A DNA stretch of 64,000 bases from Bog-756 sp963812525 (GTDB taxonomy: Bacteria > Actinomycetota > Acidimicrobiia > Acidimicrobiales > RAAP-2). The notes under the pieces are model-generated. The model saw only the letters and a program-made list of their open reading frames with translations, searched no databases and was not told the DNA's origin. The stretch is taken from assembly GCA_963812525.1 (NCBI GenBank), contig CAWEVL010000011.1, forward strand, positions 248,001 through 312,000, written 5' to 3'. Every line of letters begins with the position of its first letter. The first letter of the stretch is position 1. Shown here one piece after another: positions 52,456-60,545 of the stretch. Both the position numbers and the translations under genes were made by a program.

Positions 52456-53148
52456 GTGAGCGGGCCACCGGCCGGGGCGGGGATGGAGGGCTTCGGAGCG
52501 CGGCTGGCCGAGACGCGACGCCGGATCGAGGCGTCGGGCCGGGCGCCCGAATCGATCCGTGTGGTGGCCGTGACCAAGGGGTTCGGGCCCGAGGCGGCCC
52601 GGGCGGCCGTGGACGCGGGGCTGATCGAGCTCGGGGAGAACTACGCCGACGAGCTGGTGGCCAAGGCCGCCCGACTGGGTGACCCTCGGGCGGCGCCCAC
52701 CCAGCCGGTGTGGCACTTCCTCGGGGCCATCCAGCGCAACAAGGTGGCTCGTCTGGCTCCGCTGGTCGCCTGCTGGCAGGGGGTGCGCCGGCTGGAGGAG
52801 GGCCGGGCCATCGCCCGTCGGCGCCCCGGCTCCACGGTCCTCGTCCAGCTGGACGTGGCCGGGCTGCCCGGACGCGGAGGGTGCCCGCCGGAGCGGGTCT
52901 CCGAGCTGGTGGCGGTCCTCCGCGACGAGGGTCTCGACGTGGCCGGCCTGATGGCGGTGGGCCCACCGGGACCGCCCGAGGGGGCGCGACCCGGGTTCAC
53001 CCTGCTCTCGAACCTGGCCGACGCCCTTGACCTGCCCGTCCGTTCGATGGGCATGTCCGACGACCTCGAGGTGGCCCTGTCGGAGGGCTCGACCATGGTG
53101 CGCCTGGGCCGGGCCCTGTTCGGCGACCGGGCCCCGGGGCCGGACTGA
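52456..53148 (+). CDS. PLP homeostasis protein YggS (YBL036C-like)
   Basis: A 230-residue alanine-racemase-fold, PLP-binding protein. The PLP Lys lies in VVAVTKGFGPEA near residues 37-39; the phosphate-binding region is SMGMSDDLEVALSEGSTMVRLGRALFG at the C-terminus. ELGENYADELVAKA is the family motif. It sits between pgeF and sepF, its standard actinobacterial place. GTG 52456 starts 5 bp after pgeF. Confidence 0.94.
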   Translation: MSGPPAGAGMEGFGARLAETRRRIEASGRAPESIRVVAVTKGFGPEAARAAVDAGLIELGENYADELVAKAARLGDPRAAPTQPVWHFLGAIQRNKVARLAPLVACWQGVRRLEEGRAIARRRPGSTVLVQLDVAGLPGRGGCPPERVSELVAVLRDEGLDVAGLMAVGPPGPPEGARPGFTLLSNLADALDLPVRSMGMSDDLEVALSEGSTMVRLGRALFGDRAPGPD

Positions 53149-53286
53149 GCCGGGACGGGTGCGCGGGGACGGGAGCGCCGGGACGGTCGGACGCCCCGGT
53201 GGCGCAGGTTCGGCGCCCGGATCAGGCACCCCTCGCCATCCACCCGGCCTGCAGGCCACGCACTACGCTGTGACGAGGAGGAAACG

Positions 53287-53853
53287 ATGGCAGCTTCGTT
53301 CATGAAAAAGACCATGGCCTACCTGGGTCTTGTCGACGACGACTACGACGACTACGACGAGTACGAGTCGAGGTCACCCTCGCCGGTCGGACGCGCGACA
53401 CAACGTTCGGCCGGTTCGCTCGACGACGTCGACGAGCCTGCTGCGCCCAAACCGCGCATCCGCACCCTGACCCGAGACGAGGCGGCCGGGTCGGCGGTGG
53501 CTGCCCCGGCGCCCACGGTGAGCGCCCGCCCGTCGGTCGGGTCGTCCTCGGTGCGGCCCATCACGCCCGAGTCGGCCGGGGCCAGGGTCCACATCGTGGC
53601 CCCGGCACGCTTCGCCGACGCCCAGGAGATCGCCAATCGGCTCATGAACAACCAGCCGGTCATCGTCAACATGCAGAGCGCCGACCGCGACCTGCAGCGT
53701 CGGATGATCGACTTCTGCAGCGGCGTGACCTACGCCCTGGCCGGCGGGATGGAACGGGTGGCCGACGAGGTGTTCCTCCTCACCCCGTCGAACGTCAAGG
53801 TGTCCGACGAGGAGCGCCAGCGCCTGGCCGACCGCGGACTGGTGAATCCCTGA
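53287..53853 (+). CDS. sepF: Cell division protein SepF
   Basis: A 188-residue membrane tether for FtsZ. The N-terminal amphipathic helix (MKKTMAYLGL) binds membrane, an acidic Asp/Tyr stretch and a disordered linker follow, and the C-terminal SepF core runs from about residue 98 (RVHIVAPARFADAQEIANRL) through DLQRRMIDFCSGVTYALAGG to VFLLTPSNVKVS. GAGGAGGAAAC before ATG 53287 is a strong RBS; TACGCT (53264-53269) may be a -10. In Actinobacteria, which lack FtsA, SepF anchors the Z ring. Confidence 0.96.
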   Translation: MAASFMKKTMAYLGLVDDDYDDYDEYESRSPSPVGRATQRSAGSLDDVDEPAAPKPRIRTLTRDEAAGSAVAAPAPTVSARPSVGSSSVRPITPESAGARVHIVAPARFADAQEIANRLMNNQPVIVNMQSADRDLQRRMIDFCSGVTYALAGGMERVADEVFLLTPSNVKVSDEERQRLADRGLVNP

Positions 53854-53913
53854 GCCAGAATGGTGGCCAGGGGGCCGAAGGTCGGCGCCGAATCGGAAGG
53901 GAGTGAGGTCGGC

Positions 53914-54186
53914 ATGGTCGCGCGATCATCGTCATGTCCTCAGCTGTTCATCTTCGTCCTGATCGTCTACTCCATCCTGAGCTGGTATCTCGCCTACGCC
54001 CGGGTGTCCTACGACTCTCCGGCCTACAAGGTCGAATCGGGTGCTCTCGTCCATCTGCGATCCGGTGCTCAGATCCATCCGCCGGATCATCCCGCCGGCG
54101 CGGATCGGGGGGGTCGGGCCTGGACCTCTCGGTCCTGATCCTGTTCCTCATCGAATGGTGATCCAGGTCGTCTCGGTCATCCCCGG
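53914..54186 (+). CDS. YggT family membrane protein, several frameshifts
   Basis: YggT-like segments follow one another in different frames: frame 1 LFIFVLIVYSILSWYLAYAR and YDSPAYKVE, frame 2 LSSICDPVLRSIRRIIPPARI and GGVG, frame 3 GLDLSVLILFLIEW, then frame 2 VIQVVSVI. The C-terminal boundary is approximate. The N-terminal ARSSSCPQLF also looks altered from the usual RII-YVLQLF pattern. YggT proteins have two transmembrane helix pairs and are coded between sepF and divIVA; role unknown, possibly in division or osmotic stress. Confidence 0.65.
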
Positions 54187-54284
54187 TCGTGTCCGGCCTG
54201 GCGCGGCGAGGCCACGGGGACGGAGAGCCCGGTGGGCCGAGGGGCGAATTTCCGGAATTCCGTGGAGCGGCTCGGTTGCGCCGC

Positions 54285-54290
54285 TAGCAT
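54285..54290 (+). promoter_or_regulatory. Putative -10 element for leaderless divIVA
   Basis: TAGCAT ends 7 nt before ATG 54298. No -35 is identified. A second ATG (54289) overlaps the hexamer. Confidence 0.45.
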
Positions 54291-54297
54291 GACCGCT

Positions 54298-55030
54298 ATG
54301 GACGCTTCGCAATCTGCCCTCGATTCGCTCCGTACCGTCGAGTTCCGTGAGACCCTCAAGGGGTACCACCGGGACGACGTCGACGAATACCTCGAGAAGG
54401 CCGCGGTGGAGGCGGAGGGGTTGCAGGAGCAGCTCCGTCAGAGCGGCGAGCGGCTGCGCCAGGCCGCCGAGCGCATCTCCCAGCTGGAGACCCAGCTCGA
54501 GCAGCAGCCGGACCCGGCTGCCCCGGGCGGACGCCTCCGTGCCCGACGACACCCTCCAACGCACCCTCCTCCTGGCCCAGAAGTTCGTGGACGAGACCAA
54601 GGCCGACTCCGAGGCCCAGGCGTCCCGCATCGTCGCCGACGCCGAGGCCAAGGCGCGCCTGGTCACCGAGCAGGCCCAGACCCAGGCCAGCCAGATGGCC
54701 GCCGAGTCGGAGCAGCGGCTTCGTGAGGAGATCGCCCGGTTGGAGGAGTCCCGGGGTCGTCTCTCCCACGAGGTCGAGACCATGAACCGTCATCTCGAGG
54801 GCGAGCGCAGTCGGCTGCGAACGGCGCTGAGCGAGATCCTCCGGTGGGTGGACGAGAACGTCCAGCCCGGCACGTCGTCCGCACCGGCCCGCCCCGCCCC
54901 GGAGGCCGCCGGCCCGCCGAACGGGCCCGCTCCCGGCTGGTCGGGGTGCAGGCCGGCAACCGGCCGGCCGTCGCGCCCCATGGTGCGCCGGCCCCGGGCG
55001 GCAGCGGCACCGGTTCCTCCGGAGACGTGA
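54298..55030 (+). CDS. divIVA: DivIVA / Wag31 family polar growth protein, frameshifted near 54525
   Basis: The N-terminal DivIVA domain is clear: LRTVEFRETLKGYHRDDVDEY and a first coiled coil (EGLQEQLRQSGERLRQAAERI) in frame 1. Frame 2 continues with VPDDTLQRTLLLAQKFVDET and a long Ala/Glu-rich coiled coil to LRWVDENVQPG. The change occurs in CCCCGGGCGGACG (54521-54533), one extra base. A second shift near 54925 is possible: the tail in frame 1 would run to 55095. The start is ATG 54298 (leaderless) or 54289. The protein curves to negative membrane curvature and directs polar or septal wall growth. Confidence 0.85.
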
Positions 55031-55095
55031 CCCCCATGCGCCCGGCCGGCGTGACCAGCGCCCCGGCCGGCACCAACGCACCCCTGGCCCACTGA

Positions 55096-55437
55096 CGACG
55101 CCGGGTCACCGACCCGCCGCCCGCCGACCGGGCCTGCGGCGCTGACCTCCGGGGCAGCCCCCGCGGGCCGGCTGCTGTCGGTCCGGCACCACCTGATCGG
55201 CGCCTACCCGCCCACCGCCGGTTTTCGCCGGACCGGACGATCGTCCTGGTCACCGAGCCGGCGATCGAACGAGTCGGCTGCACCGCTATGGTCCGGGGGC
55301 CGGATCGCTCTCGGGATTGCCGCAGTGGGTCCGGCACGGTATCGTCACCCGCCCGTCGGATGTCGGGAATGCTCCTGGACCACCGCGTGCTGAGGATCGT
55401 GGCCCGGAGGCGGCGCAAACACTTGAAGGAGATCATC
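55096..55437. other. Intergenic region between divIVA and traR/dksA
   Basis: About 340 bp without a recognisable gene. AAGGAG (55426-55431) is the RBS of the next gene. Given the high indel density around it, a small gene could be hidden, but no conserved motif is visible in any frame. Confidence 0.5.
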
Positions 55438-56155
55438 GTGACGGCAGCGAAGAAGGCGGCAACGTCAGCGCCGAAGAAGCCCTCGGCGGCCAAGAGCGCC
55501 ACCGCGTCCGTCCAAGAAGAGCACGCCGAAGCGGGCCACCACCGGCCTCGCCCAAGAAGGCCACGGACCGGCCAAGAAGTCCGCGACCGACGGCGAAGCG
55601 GCCGGCTCCGCGCCGCCAAGAAGGCGGCCCCGGCCAAGAAGGCGCACGGCGGCCAAGAAGGCCGCACCGACGGCGAAGAAGGCGGCTCCCGCCCCCAAGA
55701 AGGCGGCCCCGGCCAAGAAGGCGCCACCGGCGGCCAAGAAGGCCCCGGCGGCGCCCAAGCGACCCACGGTGGGCCCCTACGCCAAGGAGGCCAAGTTCCT
55801 CGAGGAGCAGCGCGAGCTCCTGCTCGAGGAGCGGTCCATCTACGCCGGGCAGGCCGTGGACCTACGGGCCGAGGCCGACTCGCTGGCCCTGGAGCGCGAG
55901 CCCGGGGACGTCCAGTTCGACGAGGAGTCGGGCGAGGGCGGCACGGTCACGGTCGACCGGGAGCGGAACCTGGCCCTCTCGGCCCAGGCCTCGGCGGCGG
56001 TCGAGGAGATCGACGACGCGTTGCGGAAGATCGAGCGCAAGACCTACGGGGGCTGCGAGCGGTGCTACCAGCCCATCCCGAAGGCCCGGCTCCGCGCCCT
56101 GCCCTTCGCCCGGCTGTGCGTGGCGTGCAAGAGCGGCGGGCTGTCACGGCGCTGA
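55438..56155 (+). CDS. TraR/DksA-type zinc-finger protein with histone-H1-like Lys/Ala tail, frameshifted
   Basis: The C-terminal 128 residues (frame 2 from 55769) form a DksA-like coiled coil (KFLEEQRELLLEERSIYAGQ) and the zinc finger CERC (residues YGGCERCYQPIP) with CVAC near the end. The N-terminal part is a run of PKKA/AKKA units, reconstructed across frames 1, 2 and 3, with changes near 55510, 55552, 55573, 55617 and 55654. AAGGAG lies 6 nt before GTG 55438. DksA-family proteins modulate RNA polymerase through the secondary channel; the Lys-rich tail suggests nucleic-acid binding. It sits between divIVA and lspA. Confidence 0.75.
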
Positions 56156-56169
56156 CCGGTGAGCCGGCG

Positions 56170-56654
56170 GTGAGCCGAGCGCCGCCGAGGGCCGGCCCCG
56201 GCCACCCGCCGGCTGCTGGTCGCCGTGGCCGTGGTGGTGGCGGTGGTGGTGGCCGATCAGCTCACCAAGTGGTGGGCGGTGACCCGGTTGACCGGCGGCT
56301 CGATCCACGTGATCGGCACCCTCGACTTCGAGCTGTCCCGCAACACCGGCGCCGTCCTTCAGCCTGTTCCAGGGGAAGGCGTTCGTGCTGGTGCCGGTGG
56401 CCGTGGTCCTGGTGGGGGTGCTGCTGGTCATGGCCTGGCGGGCCCCGTCGGCCGGGCGGGCGGCCATCCTCGGCCTCATCCTGGGCGGGGCCCTGGGCAA
56501 TCTGGCCGACCGTTTCTTCCGCGACGACCACGGGGCGGTGGTGGACTTCGTGGCCCTCCACTTCTGGCCCACCTTCAACGTGGCCGACGCCTCCATCGTG
56601 GTGGGCTGCGTCCTGCTGCTGATCTCCCTGGTCCGGGGGCCCCGGCCGTCGTGA
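56170..56654 (+). CDS. lspA: Lipoprotein signal peptidase, two frameshifts
   Basis: A four-helix membrane aspartyl protease cleaving lipoprotein signal peptides. Frame 2 has VVADQLTKWWAV and ELSRNTGA; frame 3 continues FSLFQGKAFVLV, GGALGNLADRFF (first catalytic Asp) and GAVVDFVALHFWPTFNVADA (second Asp). One extra base lies near 56352 (GCCGTCCTTCAGC). The N-terminus from GTG 56170 reads in frame 1 and joins frame 2 near 56185-56203, a second shift; the start is therefore tentative. Corrected length is about 160 residues, as usual. The stop overlaps rluD. Confidence 0.88.
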
Positions 56655-57599
56655 CGGTCCTGACGGTGACGGTTCCGGCATCGCTCGACGGGGTCCGGGT
56701 GGACAAGGCCGTGTCCCTGGTGGCCGACCTGTCCCGTTCGACGGTCAACTCCCTCGTCGAGCAGGGGAGGGTCCGGATCGACGGGGCCGTCGTCCGGAGC
56801 CGGAGCACGGCCCTCCGCCTGGGCCAGGAGCTCCGGGTCGACCGGGACGCGGAGGCCCTCCCGGCCGCGCCCGAGGGGGATCCGGAGGTGTCGGTCGACG
56901 TGGTCTACGAGGACCCCCACCTCATCGTGGTGGACAAGCCCGCCGGCCTGGTCGTCCACCCGGGGGCGGGCCACCGCTCGGGAACGCTGGTCCACGGTCT
57001 GCTGGCCCGGTACCCGGAGCTGGGCGCACTGGCCGAGGCCGCGGGAACGGATCCCGACCGTCCCGGGATCGTCCACCGCCTGGACCGGGGCACCTCGGGA
57101 CTGATGGCGGTGGCCCGCACGCCGGACTCCTACCGCTCCCTGGTGGACCAGCTCTCGCCGGCGGGAGGTGGCCCGCACACTACCGGGTGCTGGTCCTCGG
57201 CACGGTGGAGGGCGACCTCCGGCGTCGTCGACGCCCCCATCGGCCGGTCGGTCAGCTCACCGACCCGGATGGCCGTGTCACGCAGGGGCAAGGACGCCCG
57301 CACCCGCTACCACGTGGACCAGCGGTTCACCGAGCCGGTGCCCACCACGCTGCTGACGGCCACGCTCGAGACCGGCCGCACCCATCAGATCCGGGTCCAC
57401 CTCACGGCCATCGGCCACCCGGTGGTGGGCGACGAGGTCTACGCCGCGGGCCGCTCCCTGCCCGACGCCGTGGTCGCCCGGCCGTTCCTGCACGCCTGCC
57501 GGCTCGCGTCTGGACCACCCGGCCACCGGTGAGCCGATGGCCTGGACCTCCGAGCTGCCCGACGACCTACGCCGGCAGCTGGACCGGCTGGGCTCCTGA
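56651..57599 (+). CDS. rluD: Large-subunit pseudouridine synthase RluD family, four frameshifts
   Basis: S4 domain (residues ~12-70, VDKAVSLVADLSRSTVNSLV) followed by the RluA-type catalytic domain with VYEDPHLIVVDKPAGLVVHP and HRLDRGTSGLM (catalytic Asp). Three extra bases fall at about 57165, 57176 and 57228, so that frames 2, 3, 1 and 2 are used within 70 bp (REVART, YRVLVLGTVEGDL, GVVDAPIGRS). A fourth near 57505 moves the last 30 residues (LDHPATGEPMAW) to frame 3, ending at TGA 57597-57599. Corrected length is about 314 residues. GTG 56651 overlaps lspA. RluD modifies U1911, U1915 and U1917 in 23S rRNA. Confidence 0.85.
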
Positions 57600-57602
57600 T
57601 CC

Positions 57603-57620
57603 GCCGGCCCGGGGGCCGGC
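57603..57620. terminator. Bidirectional terminator hairpin between rluD and the sigma factor
   Basis: GCCGGCC pairs with GGCCGGC around CGGG, 3 bp after the rluD stop and before the convergent sigma gene. Confidence 0.45.
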
Positions 57621-57648
57621 CCGTGGGCTCAGACCGGCCCAGGGGGAC

Positions 57649-58617
57649 TCAGGCGGCCTCGTGGGCGGCTTCGAGCATCTCGCTGTCGCCCAGCAGCTCC
57701 AGCGCCTCAGCCTCGGCCTGGCGCACCTTGCGCACGCCGATCCCGAGCCGCTCGGCCGTCGTCTGCAGCGATGCCGGGTCGCTGCCGTCGAAGCCGAAGC
57801 GGTGCCGGATGACCTGGCGCTGCAGGTCGGTGAGCCGGTCCACGGCCTGTCGGACCAGGTCCAGGGTCAGCTCGGCGGCCACCTCGTCCTCGAAGTCGCT
57901 CAGATCGGTGGACACCAGGTCCCCGAGGGTGGCCGTGGAGTCGGACGTGGCCGGCTGGTCGAGGCTGGCCACCACCCGGGCCACCTGGGACAGGTCGGAG
58001 CGGACCTGGGCCGTGGTGTTGGTGGCGTTGTCCATCTCCTCGTCGGTGGGCGGCCGCTGGAACTGGTGGGTGAGCTCCCACAGGGCCGCGTCCACCTGCT
58101 GGTTGCGCTCGGCCACCTCCATGGGCAGCCGGATGGTGCGCCCGTGCTGCTGCACGGCCCGCTGGAGGGCCTGGCGGATCCACCACGTCGCGTAGGTGGA
58201 GAACCGGAAGCCCCGTTCCCAGTCGAACTTGTCGACCGCCCGCATCAGACCGAAGGTGCCCTCCTGGATGAGGTCGGGGAGGTCCACGCCACGGTCCTGG
58301 TAGCGACGGGCCCAGTGGACGACCAGCCGGAGGTTGGCCGCCACCATCTCCCGGCGGGCGGCCTCGTCCCCGGCCGCCACCCGCTTGGCCAACTCGGTCT
58401 GGGCCTCGTGGTCGGGCAGGGGGTGGTGATCGAGGTCACGGAGGAAGAGCCCGAGGCTGTCGGCGTCGGAGCCTCGGCTCCGTCCGCCGGGCGCGACGAC
58501 CCGGGCGGCCCGACCCGGCACCGCCTGCTCGCGCCCTGCGGGGCCCGCTCCCGGTGTCCGGGAGGGCTCCGATCGAGCCCCTCGTTCCTGATCCCTGCTC
58601 ACCGTGCGAGTCGTCAT
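57649..58617 (-). CDS. RNA polymerase sigma-70 factor, primary-like (group 1/2)
   Basis: A 322-residue sigma factor. Region 1.2 starts near residue 50 (DSLGLFLRDL), region 2 holds NLRLVVHWARRYQDRGVDLPDLIQEGTFGLMRAVDKFDWERGFRFSTYATWWIRQA, quoted here only as NLRLVVHWARRY, DLIQEGTFGLMRA and FSTYATWWIRQA; region 3 has PTDEEMDNA and region 4 RHRFGFDGSDPASLQTTAERLG. Region 1.1 is absent, so it is a compact HrdB- or SigB-like form. ATG 58617 follows GGAGAGGG. It is divergent from the phosphoglycerate-mutase-like gene with a 159-bp gap and convergent with rluD. Confidence 0.93.
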   Translation of the reverse strand: MTTRTVSRDQERGARSEPSRTPGAGPAGREQAVPGRAARVVAPGGRSRGSDADSLGLFLRDLDHHPLPDHEAQTELAKRVAAGDEAARREMVAANLRLVVHWARRYQDRGVDLPDLIQEGTFGLMRAVDKFDWERGFRFSTYATWWIRQALQRAVQQHGRTIRLPMEVAERNQQVDAALWELTHQFQRPPTDEEMDNATNTTAQVRSDLSQVARVVASLDQPATSDSTATLGDLVSTDLSDFEDEVAAELTLDLVRQAVDRLTDLQRQVIRHRFGFDGSDPASLQTTAERLGIGVRKVRQAEAEALELLGDSEMLEAAHEAA

Positions 58618-58776
58618 CCCTCTCCTCATTCATCGTCATAGGGTCGACAGAACCTTTAACGCCGGATCGGGCCGGGACATTCCATCGTTGTGATTCGGCG
58701 GCCCACGACCCCTCTGACCAGGTCGGGCCGTCTTCACTGCTTGCGTCGATGGTGTTCGGAGTGGTGCGCTGTCTGG

Positions 58777-59352
58777 ATGAACGCCCCCGCCCAACGCTGT
58801 GTCCTGGTGCGCCACGGAGAGACCGAATGGAGCCTGGAGGGCCGCCACACCGGCCGGACCGACCTGGCGCTGCTCCCCGAGGGGGAGGCGCAGGCCCGGG
58901 CCCTCCGGCCGAGCCTGTCGGCCTTCGCCTTCGCCACGGTCCTGGCCAGCCCCCTGCGCCGGGCCCAGGAGACGGCGGCCCTGGCCGGCCTGGGCGGCGA
59001 GGTGGTGACCGAGCCGGACCTGGCCGAGTGGGACTACGGCGCCTACGAGGGCGTGACCACGGCTCAGATCCGGGAGGAGCGCCCCGGCTGGGACCTGTTC
59101 GACGACGGGGTGCCGGACGGGGAGTCGGCCCACGACGTGGCCGTGCGGGTGGACCGGGTGATCGCCCGGATCCGGGCGGTGCCCGGGGACGTCGCCTGCG
59201 TGGCCCACTCCCACGTGCTCCGCGTCCTGGCCGTTCGCTGGATCGGTCTGGATCCCACCGTGGGGCGGAGCCTGGTCCTGGCCCCGGCGGCCCTCAGCGA
59301 GCTGGGCTGGGAGCGGAAGCACCCGGTGGTGCACTCGTGGAACCGGCACTGA
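58777..59352 (+). CDS. Histidine phosphatase (phosphoglycerate mutase-like) family protein
   Basis: A 191-residue enzyme with the phosphohistidine motif LVRHGETEWSLEG (His13), WDYGAYEGVTTAQI near residue 86 and the second catalytic His in VAHSHVLRVLAV near 147. Short length and lack of the mutase loop suggest a broad phosphatase rather than a glycolytic mutase. ATG 58777 begins just before the conserved strand. The TGA stop is the first base triplet of a 15-bp inverted repeat. Confidence 0.88.
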   Translation: MNAPAQRCVLVRHGETEWSLEGRHTGRTDLALLPEGEAQARALRPSLSAFAFATVLASPLRRAQETAALAGLGGEVVTEPDLAEWDYGAYEGVTTAQIREERPGWDLFDDGVPDGESAHDVAVRVDRVIARIRAVPGDVACVAHSHVLRVLAVRWIGLDPTVGRSLVLAPAALSELGWERKHPVVHSWNRH

Positions 59353-59387
59353 GCGATCCGGGCCCGCCGGCCGGCCCGGATCGCTCA
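59350..59387. terminator. Perfect 15-bp inverted repeat spanning both convergent stop codons
   Basis: TGAGCGATCCGGGCC (59350-59364) and GGCCCGGATCGCTCA (59373-59387) flank an 8-nt loop. The first TGA is the stop of the histidine phosphatase; the mirror TCA is the stop of the minus-strand membrane protein. It is a compact bidirectional terminator without T runs. Confidence 0.7.
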
Positions 59388-60503
59388 GGCCCCCCGGGCG
59401 TCCCCGGCCGCGGTGGTGGGCTGGCGGTCGACCGGTCGGACCGGCTCGAGGTACTCGGACCCGAACAGCGTCCGGGGCCCGGTCCACCGGGCCGGGGGAG
59501 CGTCGAGGGCCGTGGCCAGCGAGTACGCCACCGCCTCGTAGTTCACCCGCCAGCCGCGGAAGTGGGGCCAGGCCTCGGCCGCCGACCGGGACATCGGGAG
59601 GTCGGCCTCCTCGAGGCGGCGGTAGGCCTCGTCGAACTCCTCCCGGGGCAGCCGGATGGGGTCGTCGGGGCTGGGATCGGGGTCGAAGGGGATGCGGTTG
59701 GCCTCGGCGATGTCCCGGAGGCAGGTGAACCCCATCCGGATGAGCATGCGGGACTCGATGGACGCCCCCTCGGGGTCCACGGCCAGGACCAGGGCGGCGG
59801 CGTCCATCACCGCGATGAGGCTCACCACCCAGGAGTTCTGGGCCCGGGGCGACCGCAGGTACAGCAACGAGGGATAGCTGCAGTGGCTCTCGGCCACGTC
59901 GGCGGCCCATCGCTCCCACTCCGCGAACAGGCCGGCCATGTTGTCGATCACGCCGACCAGCTGGTGGCGGATGAGGAGCTCGGGCCCCCAGGCCGGTGAG
60001 CCGGCCCGGCTCTGGAGCAGGGTGACCAGCGTTTCGCGACGGTTGTAGGCGCCGTACAGGGTGGGCAGGTAGGCGATCTGCAGGGCCACCAGCACGAGCC
60101 CGGTGCCGGCGGCGATGAAGTCGACCACCCGCGAGCCGCCGGCATGGCCGAGGGTGAATCCCAGAGTGAAGACCGACGACCCGGCCTCGGAGAAGGCGTG
60201 GGAGACACCGGCGCCGTCCACGCCGTAGTTGACCAGCGTGAATCCGGCGATGGTCACCACCAGCCAGGTGGCCAGCAGGGACACCAGGGCCACGGGCTCG
60301 CTGACGGCCAGGATCCGGTCGCTGGCCGGGTAGCTCCTGGCCAGGCGGGCCATCCATCGGAAGGCGCCCCGGACGCCCCGCATGGGGTAGGTGACCAGGG
60401 ACGACCCCGAGCGGGGGACGATCAGCACCATGATCACGCTCATGGCGTTGAGGGCGAGGATGACCACCCCGGCCACCAGGGCCACGATGCGGACGGCGTT
60501 CAC
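59385..60503 (-). CDS. Membrane protein with pore-loop-like motif, unknown function
   Basis: A 372-residue protein with three clear transmembrane segments: residues ~5-30 (IVALVAGVVILALNAMSVIM), ~70-93 (VALVSLLATWLVVTIAGFTL) and ~130-152 (AAGTGLVLVALQIAYLPTLY). Between the second and third lies FSEAGSSVFTLGFTLG, which resembles the pore helix and filter region of two-TM ion channels, though without a GYG. The rest (~155-372) is a soluble cytoplasmic domain with AEWERWAADVAESHCSYPSL and a charged C-terminus. GTG 60503 starts. It shares the stop-spanning terminator with the phosphatase. Ion-channel identity is inference. Confidence 0.6.
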   Translation of the reverse strand: MNAVRIVALVAGVVILALNAMSVIMVLIVPRSGSSLVTYPMRGVRGAFRWMARLARSYPASDRILAVSEPVALVSLLATWLVVTIAGFTLVNYGVDGAGVSHAFSEAGSSVFTLGFTLGHAGGSRVVDFIAAGTGLVLVALQIAYLPTLYGAYNRRETLVTLLQSRAGSPAWGPELLIRHQLVGVIDNMAGLFAEWERWAADVAESHCSYPSLLYLRSPRAQNSWVVSLIAVMDAAALVLAVDPEGASIESRMLIRMGFTCLRDIAEANRIPFDPDPSPDDPIRLPREEFDEAYRRLEEADLPMSRSAAEAWPHFRGWRVNYEAVAYSLATALDAPPARWTGPRTLFGSEYLEPVRPVDRQPTTAAGDARGA

Positions 60504-60545
60504 CGGGTGCGCCTCAGGGAGGGGACGGGGGTCGGCCGGACAGGC

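Noticed and set aside
53914..57599. A block of decaying pseudogenes
   Set aside because: Closely spaced frame-restoring indels, intact catalytic residues in all frames and the essential nature of lspA and divIVA favour sequence error over decay.
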